A stretch of DNA of 64,000 nucleotides from contig CANNFR010000006.1 in the NCBI GenBank assembly GCA_947503935.1, positions 1 through 64,000 of the forward strand, written 5' to 3'. Every line of letters starts with the position of its first letter. The stretch's first letter is position 1. This stretch comes from an uncultured Paracoccaceae bacterium (GTDB lineage: Bacteria; Pseudomonadota; Alphaproteobacteria; Rhodobacterales; Rhodobacteraceae). The notes beneath the pieces are model-generated. The model made no database searches. It saw only the letters and a program-made list of their open reading frames with translations, and was not told where the DNA came from. Positions 33,551 to 42,720 of this stretch are shown here, piece by piece. A program made the translations under genes and the position numbers.

Positions 33551-34642
33551 TCACATCGGGTTCAGGGCGCGCGCGTCTTGCGGCGCCCAGCCGATGGTGA
33601 TCTTTTCGCCGGGCTGCAGCCGCCGCTGCCCCAGCGTATTGCGGTTCTTCATCACGAAATCGTCCGATCCGGCCACCCGCAGGCGGGTGCGGAAGATGTC
33701 GCCCATATAGATGAATTCCAGCACTTCGGCCTCAATCGTGTGGGCATCCGCGGGGATCATCTCGGGCTTGAATTCCACCCGTTCGGGGCGAATTGACACA
33801 AGCGTCTGTGCACCCTGCGTCGTGACGTTGACAGGCGTGGCGTCGATCAACTCTCCGGTGGCCAGACGCACCGTGGCCTTGTCGCCAGCGATGGTCTCAA
33901 TCGTGCCGCGCAGTTTGTTATTCTCGCCGATGAACTGGGCGACGAAGCTGTTTTCAGGCCGCTCATAAAGCTCATCTGGCGGGGCAAGCTGCTGGATGCG
34001 CCCGTCGTTGAAGACAGCGACCCGATCAGACATCGTCAGCGCCTCGGATTGGTCGTGGGTCACATAGACGACCGTGATGCCGAGGCTTTCGTGCAGATGC
34101 TTGATTTCAAACTGCATATGTTCGCGCAATTGCTTGTCGAGCGCACCGAGCGGTTCGTCCATCAAGACCAGCGAGGGGTCGAAGACCAGCGCGCGCGCCA
34201 GGGCGATGCGCTGCTGCTGGCCGCCGGAAAGCTGCGCGGGACGGCGATTGCCGAACTCACCCATCTGCACCATTTCCAGTGCGCGTTTGACCTTTGCCTC
34301 ACGCTCGGCCTTGGACATGCCGCGCACTTCCAGCGGGAAGGCGAGGTTTTCGTTCACCGTCATATGCGGGAAGAGGGCGTAATTCTGAAACACCATCCCG
34401 ATGCCGCGTTTGTGCGGCGGCACCTGGTTGATCGGGCGTCCGTCCAGCCTGATCTCGCCATGGGTGGCGGTCTCAAACCCCGCCAGCATCATCAGACACG
34501 TGGTCTTGCCCGAGCCTGAGGGGCCCAGCATCGTCAGAAACTCACCCTTCGGCATGGCAAGGTTGAGGTCCTTCACGACGAGCGTCTCGCCGTCATAGCT
34601 TTTCTGTACGCGGTCGAATTCGACGAAAGCGCCGTCCGTCAT
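33551..34642 (-). CDS. potA: Polyamine-type ABC transporter ATP-binding protein
   Basis: ATPase of 363 aa: Walker A GPSGSGKTTCLMMLAGFE (about 40-57), Q-loop MVFQNYALFPHMTV, signature LSGGQQQRIALARALVFDPS, Walker B LVLMDEPLGALD, switch His in VTHDQSEALTMSD, and a C-terminal TOBE domain (LVSIRPERVEF). The match is to PotA/PotG. The ATG at 34642 (MTDGAFVEFDRVQKSY) is the natural start; the frame stays open upstream to 34801. First gene of the operon, with a 200-base upstream region that should carry the promoter. Confidence 0.9.
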   Translation of the reverse strand: MTDGAFVEFDRVQKSYDGETLVVKDLNLAMPKGEFLTMLGPSGSGKTTCLMMLAGFETATHGEIRLDGRPINQVPPHKRGIGMVFQNYALFPHMTVNENLAFPLEVRGMSKAEREAKVKRALEMVQMGEFGNRRPAQLSGGQQQRIALARALVFDPSLVLMDEPLGALDKQLREHMQFEIKHLHESLGITVVYVTHDQSEALTMSDRVAVFNDGRIQQLAPPDELYERPENSFVAQFIGENNKLRGTIETIAGDKATVRLATGELIDATPVNVTTQGAQTLVSIRPERVEFKPEMIPADAHTIEAEVLEFIYMGDIFRTRLRVAGSDDFVMKNRNTLGQRRLQPGEKITIGWAPQDARALNPM

Positions 34643-34845
34643 GGCTTCGGCCAAATCGGTACCCCTGTTACATCCGGCGGCTTTTGTGCCGCGCTCTTGG
34701 GCGCTGACTAAAGCGAAGGCCGCAGCACTTTGCAACAGGTGATCTTGGAAACAGGCCGTTCTGTCGCAGGATGACAGGAAAATCGGCGCCGGGGCGGTCA
34801 TCGGCGATGAAAAGGCGGGACGTTTGTGAACGTGGGGCCAGATTT

Positions 34846-35775
34846 TCAGGGCAGAAGGGCTAGCCAGACCCAGACACTCAAGATCGAAAGGCCGGTCGCC
34901 AGCAGAACCGATGAGGCCGCGACCCGTTTGGCAACGCCATACATGTTTGCGAAGATGTAGGCGTTGACACCAGGGGCCATCGCCGCGGTCAGAACGGCCG
35001 AGCGGAACTGATCGACTGATAGCCCCGTCGCCCGCCCCATACCCCAGACGATGGCGGGGTGAACCATCAGCGAGATTGCGACGACGAAGGCGATGGTGCG
35101 CAGATCGCCCTCGGGCCGATAGCGGTAGAGCACCCCGCCGAGGCCGAAGAGGGCCGCAGGCAGGGCCGCGCGGATCATCAGGTCAAGCGCGTCGGTCAGA
35201 ACGCCGGGCAGGGGCAGGCCGGTCAGATTGACGGCGAACCCAAGGGTGATGCCGATGACCAGGGCGTTGGACGCCAGCGACCGCCCGATCCTGGCGAAGG
35301 TCGCCCCCATGCCGCCGCCGCGGTTCTTCACCGCCTCCATCACGCCGATGCCCAGCAGGTAGCAAAACGGCGCGTGGATCGCGATAATCGCGTAATTGCC
35401 GGCCAAGGCCCCTTCGCCATAGGCGCGTTCGGTGATCGGCAGGCCCAGAAGCAGTGAGTTTGAGAACAGGCAGCAGAACCCGATGGCCACGCTATCCTCC
35501 CACGCGCGGCCGAAAAGATAGCGCGCGCCGAAAAGGCCAAGGAGGAAGCACAGAGTGGCGCCCGCGTAAAAGCTGCCCAGAAGGGCCGGGTTGAAGTCCT
35601 GGCCCAGATCGAGGGTCGAGATGGCACGGAATAAAAGGCAGGGGATCGCGAAGTTCTGGGTGAACTTCATCAGCCCCTCGACGCCCTCATCGCTGAACAG
35701 CCCGCGCCAGACCGCGACATAGCCGAAGCCCAGCACCAGAAAGACCGGCAGGATGACGTCAAGAAGCGCGGTCAA
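34846..35775 (-). CDS. AEC family transporter
   Basis: Inner-membrane carrier of 309 aa with ten hydrophobic helices in two similar halves. The start LLDVILPVFLVLGFGYVAVW and the internal SNALVIGITLGFAVN block match the auxin efflux carrier (AEC) superfamily, which in bacteria exports or imports organic acids such as malate or malonate. Substrate is not readable. Its start overlaps the MBL hydrolase stop by 4 bases. Confidence 0.85.
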   Translation of the reverse strand: MTALLDVILPVFLVLGFGYVAVWRGLFSDEGVEGLMKFTQNFAIPCLLFRAISTLDLGQDFNPALLGSFYAGATLCFLLGLFGARYLFGRAWEDSVAIGFCCLFSNSLLLGLPITERAYGEGALAGNYAIIAIHAPFCYLLGIGVMEAVKNRGGGMGATFARIGRSLASNALVIGITLGFAVNLTGLPLPGVLTDALDLMIRAALPAALFGLGGVLYRYRPEGDLRTIAFVVAISLMVHPAIVWGMGRATGLSVDQFRSAVLTAAMAPGVNAYIFANMYGVAKRVAASSVLLATGLSILSVWVWLALLP

Positions 35776-36578
35776 TCGGCGGTCTCATAGGTGATGGTCA
35801 GCCCATCATAGGCAGGTGTGATATGGGGCGGCGTCTCGGCCTCGACCGTGGCGTAGTCCAGATCGATATGCATGTTGGTCAGCACCGCGCGTGTGGGTGC
35901 TGCGCGGTCGATCCAGTCAAGCGCCTGCTGCAGATGGGCATGCGTCGGATGCGGGGTGCGGCGCAGCGCATCGAGCACCCAGCAATCGAGATTTTTCAGG
36001 GCGTTCCACGCCGGGCCGGGAATGGAGGACACATCGGGCAGGTAGGCCAGATCGCCGATGCGGAACCCCAGCGCGTCGATTGAGCCATGTTCGACCTGGA
36101 ACGGCTGAAAGGTGATCGCGCCGCCCGGCCCGTCGATATCGAAAGGCTCATGATGGATCGAATGCAGGTTCAGGATCGGCGGGTAGGGGCTGTCGGCAGG
36201 TTGCACGAAGGCATAGCCAAAGCGCGACAACAAGGCCTCCTGCGTGTCGCCATCGGCCCAGACAGGAAGGCGCTGGCGCGTGTTGAAGACGATCTGGCGC
36301 AGGTCATCCAGGCCATGCACATGATCGGCATGGGAGTGAGTGTAGACCACCGCATCCAGCGTGCCGATACCTGCATCCAGAAGTTGCGCGCGCATATCGG
36401 GCGAGGTGTCGATCAGCACGCGGGTGACGCCCTGTTCGCTCTCGCGAGTGACCAGCATCGAACAGCGGCGGCGGCGGTTCTTGGGGTTTTCCGGGTCGCA
36501 GTCGCCCCAATGCCCCCCCAGGCGCGGCACCCCGCCGGACGAGCCACAGCCGAGGACGGTGAAACTCAACCGGGCCAT
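35772..36578 (-). CDS. MBL-fold metallohydrolase, PhnP-like
   Basis: Protein of 268 aa with the metallo-beta-lactamase motif THSHADHVHGLDD (HSHADH at 81-86) and the PhnP-like start LGCGSSGGVPRLGG, plus the downstream His/Asp ligands VEHGS and LPDVSSIP. Relatives act as cyclic phosphodiesterases. No phosphonate genes lie near, so the substrate is unknown. It is encoded between tatD and the AEC gene with 1-4-base overlaps, suggesting one transcript from dacA or tmk onwards. Confidence 0.85.
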   Translation of the reverse strand: MARLSFTVLGCGSSGGVPRLGGHWGDCDPENPKNRRRRCSMLVTRESEQGVTRVLIDTSPDMRAQLLDAGIGTLDAVVYTHSHADHVHGLDDLRQIVFNTRQRLPVWADGDTQEALLSRFGYAFVQPADSPYPPILNLHSIHHEPFDIDGPGGAITFQPFQVEHGSIDALGFRIGDLAYLPDVSSIPGPAWNALKNLDCWVLDALRRTPHPTHAHLQQALDWIDRAAPTRAVLTNMHIDLDYATVEAETPPHITPAYDGLTITYETAD

Positions 36579-37375
36579 CAGGCGGCCTGCTTCCAGGCGG
36601 CGGCCTTGGAGAAGAGCCGGTCGAAGTTTTCCGAGGTCTGGCGCGCGAACTCCGCGTAGTCCATGCTGAAAAGCGCGGCGCCCACCTTCGCGGTATGGGC
36701 GGTATAAGCGGGCTCATTCCGGCGTCCGCGATGGGGCGGAGGGGCCAGATAGGGCGCGTCGGTCTCAACCAGAATACGGGTCACCGGGGCGGCGGCGAAA
36801 ATATCGCGCAACGACTGGCTTTTGAGAAAGGCCGCGATGCCCGACATCGACAGGTAAAAGCCAAGGTCCAAAGCGGCCTCGGCCAGCTTGGCGCCCGAGG
36901 AAAAGCAGTGCATGACGCAAGAATAGGGGCCGGCGCGATGCTCTTCGCTGAGGATTCGGGCCATGTCGTCATCGGCGTCCCGCGCGTGGATGATCAACGG
37001 CAGGCCGGTCTGGCGCGCGGCCTCGATATGAACCCGCAGGCTTTCTTGCTGCGCCGCCTTGCTGTCGGCGGTGTAGTGGTAATCCAGCCCCGTCTCGCCG
37101 ATGCCGACCATCTTGGGGTGGGTGGCCACGGCGATAAGGTCATCGACCGTCACCATCGGCTCATCCGCCGCGCTCATCGGGTGGGTGCCGGCGGCGTAGA
37201 AGACTGGGGCATGGGCCTCGGCGATGGCGCGCACGGCGGGCTCGCTGCGCAGCTTGGTGCAGATCGTGACCATGCGGGTCACGCCAGCAGACTGGGCGCG
37301 GGCCACGACATCGGGCAATTCCTCGGCAAAGTCGGGGAAGTCGAGGTGGCAGTGGCTGTCGACGATTTCTGGCAT
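36578..37375 (-). CDS. TatD family metal-dependent hydrolase
   Basis: TIM-barrel hydrolase of 265 aa. VDSHCHLDFPDF at the start supplies two His ligands; GIGETGLDYHY (Glu), PLIIHARDADDD (His), CVMHCFSSG (His) and LVETDAPYLAP (Asp) complete the metal site. TatD-type enzymes are 3'-5' DNA/RNA exonucleases in DNA repair or RNA turnover, and YcfH-type paralogues are also found next to holB and tmk, as here. Start and length are standard. Confidence 0.92.
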   Translation of the reverse strand: MPEIVDSHCHLDFPDFAEELPDVVARAQSAGVTRMVTICTKLRSEPAVRAIAEAHAPVFYAAGTHPMSAADEPMVTVDDLIAVATHPKMVGIGETGLDYHYTADSKAAQQESLRVHIEAARQTGLPLIIHARDADDDMARILSEEHRAGPYSCVMHCFSSGAKLAEAALDLGFYLSMSGIAAFLKSQSLRDIFAAAPVTRILVETDAPYLAPPPHRGRRNEPAYTAHTAKVGAALFSMDYAEFARQTSENFDRLFSKAAAWKQAA

Positions 37376-37383
37376 GGGCCCCG

Positions 37384-38493
37384 CTAACGGGCGGCGATAT
37401 CCGCCGCCAATTGGTCGATCTTAAGCAGGATATCGAGGATGAGCGCGGCGGGGTCAAGGTTGACCGCCTTGCCGTGGCGCGCGCGGGCGCCCAGCGTCTG
37501 GTGCAACTCGGCCCAGGGGCGGGCCGCATGGGGGCCGGGGGCGAGGCGTGTCAGAAGCGCGGCCTCGCCATCGGCAGCCTCGCCCGGCGGGCCGCTCAGC
37601 GCCGTGCGGGCGGCGCGTGACAAAAGCAAGTCGATCAGCCGCAGAAGCAGATCAAGGCGCGGTTCATTCGCGCGGCCTGTGACGCTTTCGGCCAGCTTGA
37701 TCGCGGCGGGGCGATCGAGGCGAGGGCGAAAGAGGCCGATCAGCCCGGTATAGAGCGCCAGGCCGTCCAGATTGGCCAGCCGGATCGCCTCGCCCACCGA
37801 CCCGCCGGAAAGCTCCGCCAGACGTTCGGGATGCGCGGCCTCGGCACCGGCCTGGGCCAGGGCCTCGGCCATCTCGGCGGGGCCGAGGGCTGCCAGACGC
37901 AGCTCGCGGCAGCGCGAGCGGATGGTGGGCAGAAGGCGTGCGGGCTGGTGGCTGATCAGCAGGATCGTCGCGCCTGCAGGCGGTTCCTCCAGCAGTTTCA
38001 GGATGGCGTTGGCGGCCGAGGGGTTCATCTCATCGGCGCTGTCGACGATCACCACGCGCGCACCGCCATCGGTGGCCGACATCTGGAAAAAACCCTTCAG
38101 GTCGCGCGCTTCCTCAACCGTGATCTGGGTTTTCAGCACGGACTTCTTGTCGTCCCAGGCGCGGCGGATCAGCTTCAGGCGGGGTTCGGACAGCGCGATC
38201 AGGCGCCGCGCGACCGGGAGGTCACCCGGGACATCCAGCGAGGCGGGCGCGGGCGCTTCGCCGAAAAGGCCCGCATCCGCCGGGGCTTCGGCCAGAAGAA
38301 ACCGTGCCAGACGCCAGGCCAGGGTGGCCTTGCCGACCCCGCGCGGGCCGGTGATCAGCCAGGCATGATGCATGCGGCCCGAGGTGGCGGCCTGCAGAAA
38401 CGCGGCCTCGGCGGCACCTTGCCCAATCAGGCGTGGGGTTTCGCGCGGATGCGGCGCGCCTTCGACGCGATCAGCTTCGATCGGTTCGCTCAT
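37384..38493 (-). CDS. holB: DNA polymerase III subunit delta'
   Basis: Clamp-loader subunit of 369 aa. AAA+ P-loop region TGPRGVGKATLAWRLARFLL (48-67), a sensor segment IVDSADEMNPSAANAILKLL, and ILLISHQPARLLPTIRSRCR. The tmk-holB-tatD order is widely conserved. Alphaproteobacterial delta' often shows a weakened Walker A (GKAT), consistent with its role as a stator rather than an ATPase. It overlaps tmk by 4 bases. Confidence 0.9.
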   Translation of the reverse strand: MSEPIEADRVEGAPHPRETPRLIGQGAAEAAFLQAATSGRMHHAWLITGPRGVGKATLAWRLARFLLAEAPADAGLFGEAPAPASLDVPGDLPVARRLIALSEPRLKLIRRAWDDKKSVLKTQITVEEARDLKGFFQMSATDGGARVVIVDSADEMNPSAANAILKLLEEPPAGATILLISHQPARLLPTIRSRCRELRLAALGPAEMAEALAQAGAEAAHPERLAELSGGSVGEAIRLANLDGLALYTGLIGLFRPRLDRPAAIKLAESVTGRANEPRLDLLLRLIDLLLSRAARTALSGPPGEAADGEAALLTRLAPGPHAARPWAELHQTLGARARHGKAVNLDPAALILDILLKIDQLAADIAAR

Positions 38494-39116
38494 ATCAGCG
38501 CCCGCACCTGAGCGAGGACTTCACCGGCGATGACGTCTTCGGGGCGATCGCCATCGATCACCACGCAGCGGGTCGGGTATTCCTGGGCGAGGTCACGGAA
38601 ACCATCGCGCAGCTTGGCCTGAAAGGCCTCGCCCATCTCTTCGAACCGGTCCTCGCCCGAGCGGCGGGCAAGGCCACGGGCCAGCGCGCGGGCCGGGTCC
38701 ATATCGATGATGAAAGTGCGGTCAGGTTCAATGCCGATCACCTCGGCATGCAACTCATCCGCCAGGCGCCGCATTTCGGGGTGCGAGGCGCCCTGATAAA
38801 CGCGTGTGGAATCCGCGAAACGGTCGGTGATGACGATATGGCCGTCTGCGATTTTTGGCCGGATCACGCGTTCCACATGGTCGCGGCGCGCGGCGTTGAA
38901 GAGGAGCAGCTCGGTCGTGGGTGACCAGCGGTTGGGCGCGCCTTCGACCAGCAATCGCCGGATCTCCTCGGCGCCGGGCGAGCCGCCGGGTTCGCGGGTC
39001 AGGGTGACATGGGTCCAGAACGGTTTCAGCGCCTCGGCCAAAAGCCGGGCCTGGGTCGATTTGCCAGATCCGTCAATGCCTTCAAAGCTGAAGAAAAGAC
39101 CGCGCCGGGACATCAA
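38490..39116 (-). CDS. tmk: Thymidylate kinase
   Basis: Phosphorylates dTMP to dTDP. The 208-aa protein has P-loop FEGIDGSGKSTQARLL (11-26), the DRF/DRY-type motif TDRFADSTRVYQG and the LID region ARRSGEDRFEEMG. Lengths and motifs are normal. It overlaps dacA by 4 bases upstream and holB by 4 bases downstream. Confidence 0.95.
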   Translation of the reverse strand: MMSRRGLFFSFEGIDGSGKSTQARLLAEALKPFWTHVTLTREPGGSPGAEEIRRLLVEGAPNRWSPTTELLLFNAARRDHVERVIRPKIADGHIVITDRFADSTRVYQGASHPEMRRLADELHAEVIGIEPDRTFIIDMDPARALARGLARRSGEDRFEEMGEAFQAKLRDGFRDLAQEYPTRCVVIDGDRPEDVIAGEVLAQVRALI

Positions 39117-40279
39117 TTGAGGCCTGCGGCCTCACCAGCGAATTGCAGTATGAGCGCGCTGGCGGCCGCCCGCAGCCGGGTCAGGTAACCGCCCTCGGCC
39201 ACGTCGCTTTCGGCGACCAGAGCAACCTCGCGCGGGGCCATGCCGTCGACGTTGATGACCAAGCGACCCACCTCCTGGCCCGCGGTGACAGGGGCGCGGA
39301 CCGGGCCTTGATAGACGACCTCGGCATTCACCTCGCTCTGCACGACAGCGGGCAAGAGCAGATTGACGTCTTCGGCGGGGACCAACCCGACTGTGCCCTG
39401 CGCGCCCATCCAGACATCGGCTTCGGCAATCCGTGTGTCGCTGGTGGCCACGGTGCGTTCGACGAATTGACGGAACGCCCAGTTGACGATGCGCTCGGAT
39501 TCCTCGGCGCGCTCGGCCTCGCTGTCGAGGCCGGTGATGACAAAGATGATGCGGCGGTCACCCTGCTTGGCCGACCCGACCAGGCCATAGCCCGCCTCGG
39601 AGGTATGGCCGGTTTTCAGGCCATCTGCCCCTTCGATCCGGTTCAGGATCGGGTTGCGATTGCGGTGATTTTGCGGGGCCCGGCCGTCAAACGGGAAGGT
39701 TTCCAGGCTGAAATACCCATAATATTCGGGAAACTCCTCCACCAGGCGTGTGGCCACCAGCCCCAAGTCCCGCATGCTCATCCGGTGGTTCGGATTGGGC
39801 CAGCCGGTGGAATTGGCGAAGATCGAGTTGGTCAGCCCGATGACGCGGCCGCGATCGGTCATCGAGCGGGCGAAGGCTTCTTCCGTCCCGGCAAGGTTCT
39901 CGGCCACCACGACGCAGGCGTCGTTGCCCGATTGCACGACGATGCCCTTGATCAGGTCCTCGACCGTCGGGCGGTCGGTGGTGTCGAGGAACATCGTCGA
40001 CCCGCCCATCGCCTTGGCCTTGGCCGAAACGTTGAACTGCGTCTCAAGCGAGACACGCCCGTCTTGCAGCGCCTCGAACAGCATGTTCAGCGTCATGATC
40101 TTCGACATGGATGCGGGTGGCAGAGGTTCATCGGCATTCTTCGCCAAAAGCACCGTGCCGGTCGTCTGATCGTAGACCCAGGCCGCCGAAGCGCGCGTCT
40201 CGAATGCAGCCAAGGCCGGATGGGCAAGTGCCACGGCTGCAAAAACCGCAAAGGCAAAGCGGCGAAAACGGGCGATCAT
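39113..40279 (-). CDS. dacA: D-alanyl-D-alanine carboxypeptidase (penicillin-binding protein 5 type)
   Basis: Periplasmic DD-carboxypeptidase of 388 aa that trims peptidoglycan stem peptides. Signal MIARFRRFAFAVFAAVALAHPALA; active-site SxxK as SMSK (57-60), the SGN motif in VVQSGNDACV and KTG in DGLKTGHTSEAGY. The C-terminal beta domain (about 285-355) and an amphipathic last helix allow membrane attachment. The ATG at 40279 follows AGGAGAT; an ATG at 40312 would precede the signal by 11 residues. Its neighbour is the SPOR lipoprotein, 47 bases upstream. Confidence 0.93.
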   Translation of the reverse strand: MIARFRRFAFAVFAAVALAHPALAAFETRASAAWVYDQTTGTVLLAKNADEPLPPASMSKIMTLNMLFEALQDGRVSLETQFNVSAKAKAMGGSTMFLDTTDRPTVEDLIKGIVVQSGNDACVVVAENLAGTEEAFARSMTDRGRVIGLTNSIFANSTGWPNPNHRMSMRDLGLVATRLVEEFPEYYGYFSLETFPFDGRAPQNHRNRNPILNRIEGADGLKTGHTSEAGYGLVGSAKQGDRRIIFVITGLDSEAERAEESERIVNWAFRQFVERTVATSDTRIAEADVWMGAQGTVGLVPAEDVNLLLPAVVQSEVNAEVVYQGPVRAPVTAGQEVGRLVINVDGMAPREVALVAESDVAEGGYLTRLRAAASALILQFAGEAAGLN

Positions 40280-40326
40280 CTGAACATCTCCTCTCGCGGA
40301 CCGGGCCGGCAAATCAGTGCGCGGGG

Positions 40327-41406
40327 TCAGCCGCGCACGGGATAGGCATCGCGATACCCTGCCGCCCTGACTTTTGCCAGCATCTCGGCGTTCGCGCCAG
40401 GGCCCACGACCACGCGATAGAGCGTTCTGCCGTTGCTGGTGGTTTGCCGGACATTCACAGGCAGACCCGCCGCGCGCAGCTCTCCGGCCGCCTTGTTCGC
40501 GTTGGCCTCACCGGTGAAGATCGCCGCCTGGATGAAGCTGTTGCCAGTTCCCGCGGGCGCGGCTGCGGCTGTTGCAGGGGCGGCCTCTGCCGGCGCTGCA
40601 GCACCGTCCAGCGGCGCAACCGTCACATCGGCGGCGGCTGCACCCGTGGCCGTTGCGGCCTCGGTCGCGGCAGTGGTCGCCTGACGCGAGCGGCGCCCGA
40701 ACGAGGTGGGCGGCGCGTCTTCTGGCACCGGCTGCGCCTCGCCATCCTGGGCGCGCGGCGTGCGGCGCCCGAAGGATGAGGGCGAGCGCTCCTCCGGTAC
40801 AGGTTGCGCTTCGACGGCTGCGGCGGCCTCAGCGCCATCTTCGGACGGAGCGCCGTCGGCAGCCTCGATCGCTGCAGTGGCGGACGCCGCGATTTCGGCC
40901 GCTTCCGCATCGGGGGCGGCGGCCTCAGCGGGCGCTTCGGGATCGACCATGTTGTCGGCGATCGGCATCGGCGGCGCCGCAGGCTCAGCCCGACGGAGCG
41001 CGACGACGCGCAGCCTGACCGGCTGACCGGCCAGCATCCCCAACTCTTCAGCGGCGTCCGACGAGACCTGGGTACGGGGTCCCGGATTGGCCCGCTCGCG
41101 ACGGAACAACGCCGCAACGATCGTCCGACCGTTCTCGGGGTTGGTCACGGCCACACGCGCAGGGTCATCGACATCGGGATGCGCCACCCAGACGCCGCCA
41201 AGCGATGGGCGCCCGTCCCAAAGAGCGTTTTCGTTGACCGCAAAGTCCTGCGGCGCCTCGATATCAGCCGCTGTCACCCTGACCCCGCCGGCCTGTGGAA
41301 TGCGCGTTTCATCGTTGCCCGAACCGCTTCCACCTTCCTCGCAAGCTGTCAGAATAAGAAGGGTCCCCAGAAGGAAGGGCAATTGCCCCAGCCTTGATAC
41401 TGCCAT
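40327..41406 (-). CDS. SPOR-domain lipoprotein with degenerate RlpA-like domain
   Basis: Lipoprotein of 359 aa: lipobox LLILTAC with Cys22. Residues about 60-145 (GGVWVAHPDVDDPARVAV, GLALF-like VAALFRRERANPGPRTQVSS, DAAEELGMLAGQPVRLRVVA) resemble the double-psi beta-barrel of RlpA. A low-complexity Ala/Glu linker follows, with two imperfect copies of QPVPE...SFGRR, and then a C-terminal SPOR domain (about 286-359) that binds denuded glycan strands at the septum. RlpA proteins are lytic transglycosylases in some bacteria, but I cannot identify the catalytic Asp here. The position before dacA fits cell-wall remodelling. Confidence 0.8.
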   Translation of the reverse strand: MAVSRLGQLPFLLGTLLILTACEEGGSGSGNDETRIPQAGGVRVTAADIEAPQDFAVNENALWDGRPSLGGVWVAHPDVDDPARVAVTNPENGRTIVAALFRRERANPGPRTQVSSDAAEELGMLAGQPVRLRVVALRRAEPAAPPMPIADNMVDPEAPAEAAAPDAEAAEIAASATAAIEAADGAPSEDGAEAAAAVEAQPVPEERSPSSFGRRTPRAQDGEAQPVPEDAPPTSFGRRSRQATTAATEAATATGAAAADVTVAPLDGAAAPAEAAPATAAAAPAGTGNSFIQAAIFTGEANANKAAGELRAAGLPVNVRQTTSNGRTLYRVVVGPGANAEMLAKVRAAGYRDAYPVRG

Positions 41407-41612
41407 GTCGTGCCCTCAATACCTACGCGGGCCGTTCACCCGCGAGACGCCGTTTTCGGCTGTTGTGCCTGTTACCGCGCGCGTCCGCCCGGCGACGAAA
41501 ATACTAGCGTCTCTTTGGCGATATTGAAAGGCCGCAAAGGTGTTTTCGGCGGTTTTCGGCCCTCCAGAGACGTCTTTTCGAATCACAACGTTGCGAGTAA
41601 GGGCAGTCTGTC

Positions 41613-41702
41613 GGAGGAGTGGCAGAGTGGTTTAATGCACCGGTCTTGAAAACCGACGTAGGTGAAAGTCTACCGTGGGTTCGAATCCCACCTCCTCCGC
41701 CA
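41613..41702 (+). tRNA. tRNA-Ser (TGA)
   Basis: Acceptor stem GGAGGAG (41613-41619) pairs with CTCCTCC (41692-41698), followed by discriminator G and encoded CCA. The anticodon loop CTTGAAA has TGA at 41647-41649. A long variable arm (GTAGGTGAAAGTCTAC) and T arm GTGGG-TTCGAAT-CCCAC complete a 90-nt class II serine tRNA. Confidence 0.96.
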
Positions 41703-41940
41703 GTTGCGTACCGTTGAACGTCAAATATATCCGACCTTCGCTTAATCTATTAGCCTGAAGGTGTGGTTTTCCGCGTGCGGAGAACGTCCGGAGGGAACTC
41801 AGAGCACCGCATCCCGCCCCGCGCGCGCGGGTTTGTTTTCGTGATTTCCACCTAGGCACGGCCGACATTGGTGATTAGAAAACCCAAACTCCTCTGCTAA
41901 CCTCTCATCAGCTATACAATCCGGCGACTTGAAGCGAGAC

Positions 41941-42639
41941 ATGGCCCATTTCCTCATAGCAGCCAGCATTATACTGACAATCGCAACATCGACGCTTGCC
42001 AGCGCCGATGCAGAGACGTCCGAATGGAACGCCATGCTGCGCGACTTCAACGCGGACCGAGATACAGAGCCTTACCGACACCTGCCGGTCGAGCTTGATG
42101 CATCGCATCCACTCTGGACGGCGGATCAGGCAAAGCAGATCCGCGCCGCTCAAGAGTGTGATCGCAACGCCGACCACCTCTGCACGTTCGAAGCACTTCA
42201 TGCACTTTACGAAAGCAACCTCCATTTGATGAGCCGGTCATGCGAAATCAATCAGCCGTGGGATGAATGCGGCCCTTATGATGTGCTTGGGGCGACCTAC
42301 AACACGCTGTCTCTCCAGCTGGCACAGTCATCGGACGTCCAAAAGTCTCGACGTGCCGCGGAGATGAGTATCGCGCTCTTTGATCGCTTCGGAGCCCAAA
42401 GAGGCTACACCCATGGCGCCGTTGTCTATCATCTGCCGCGCGCCGAAGCTTGCATTGAATTGCGCGACATGGACTGCGTTGTGGAAAGTGCCGGTGCCAT
42501 CGAGGCGGCGATGGCGGCTCGTGCCTGGTGGGTTCCCGTACAACAAGGGTTTCCAGGAGCGATCTTTGAGTTCGATATGGATGATGCCGTACAGAGGGTC
42601 GAGGTCATCAACAGTAGCATTCAAGCCATCAGTGAGTAG
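41941..42639 (+). CDS. Secreted protein of unknown function
   Basis: Protein of 232 aa with a signal peptide (MAHFLIAASIILTIATSTLASA). The mature part is helical and contains paired cysteines (AAQECDRNADHLCTFEAL, SCEINQPWDECGPYD, ACIELRDMDC) suited to periplasmic disulfides, in a TPR-like arrangement. No family is recognised. An in-frame ATG at 41929 would add four residues. G+C is lower than in neighbouring housekeeping genes. It has a 240-base upstream gap after tRNA-Ser, in which nothing else is seen. Confidence 0.65.
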   Translation: MAHFLIAASIILTIATSTLASADAETSEWNAMLRDFNADRDTEPYRHLPVELDASHPLWTADQAKQIRAAQECDRNADHLCTFEALHALYESNLHLMSRSCEINQPWDECGPYDVLGATYNTLSLQLAQSSDVQKSRRAAEMSIALFDRFGAQRGYTHGAVVYHLPRAEACIELRDMDCVVESAGAIEAAMAARAWWVPVQQGFPGAIFEFDMDDAVQRVEVINSSIQAISE

Positions 42640-42720
42640 GCTTTTGCATCTTTGGCGCGGTGTGGTCCGCGTCTAGATCAGGGTTGAAAATTCGGTTCAG
42701 CTTTTTCGGGTTCCATCTTA

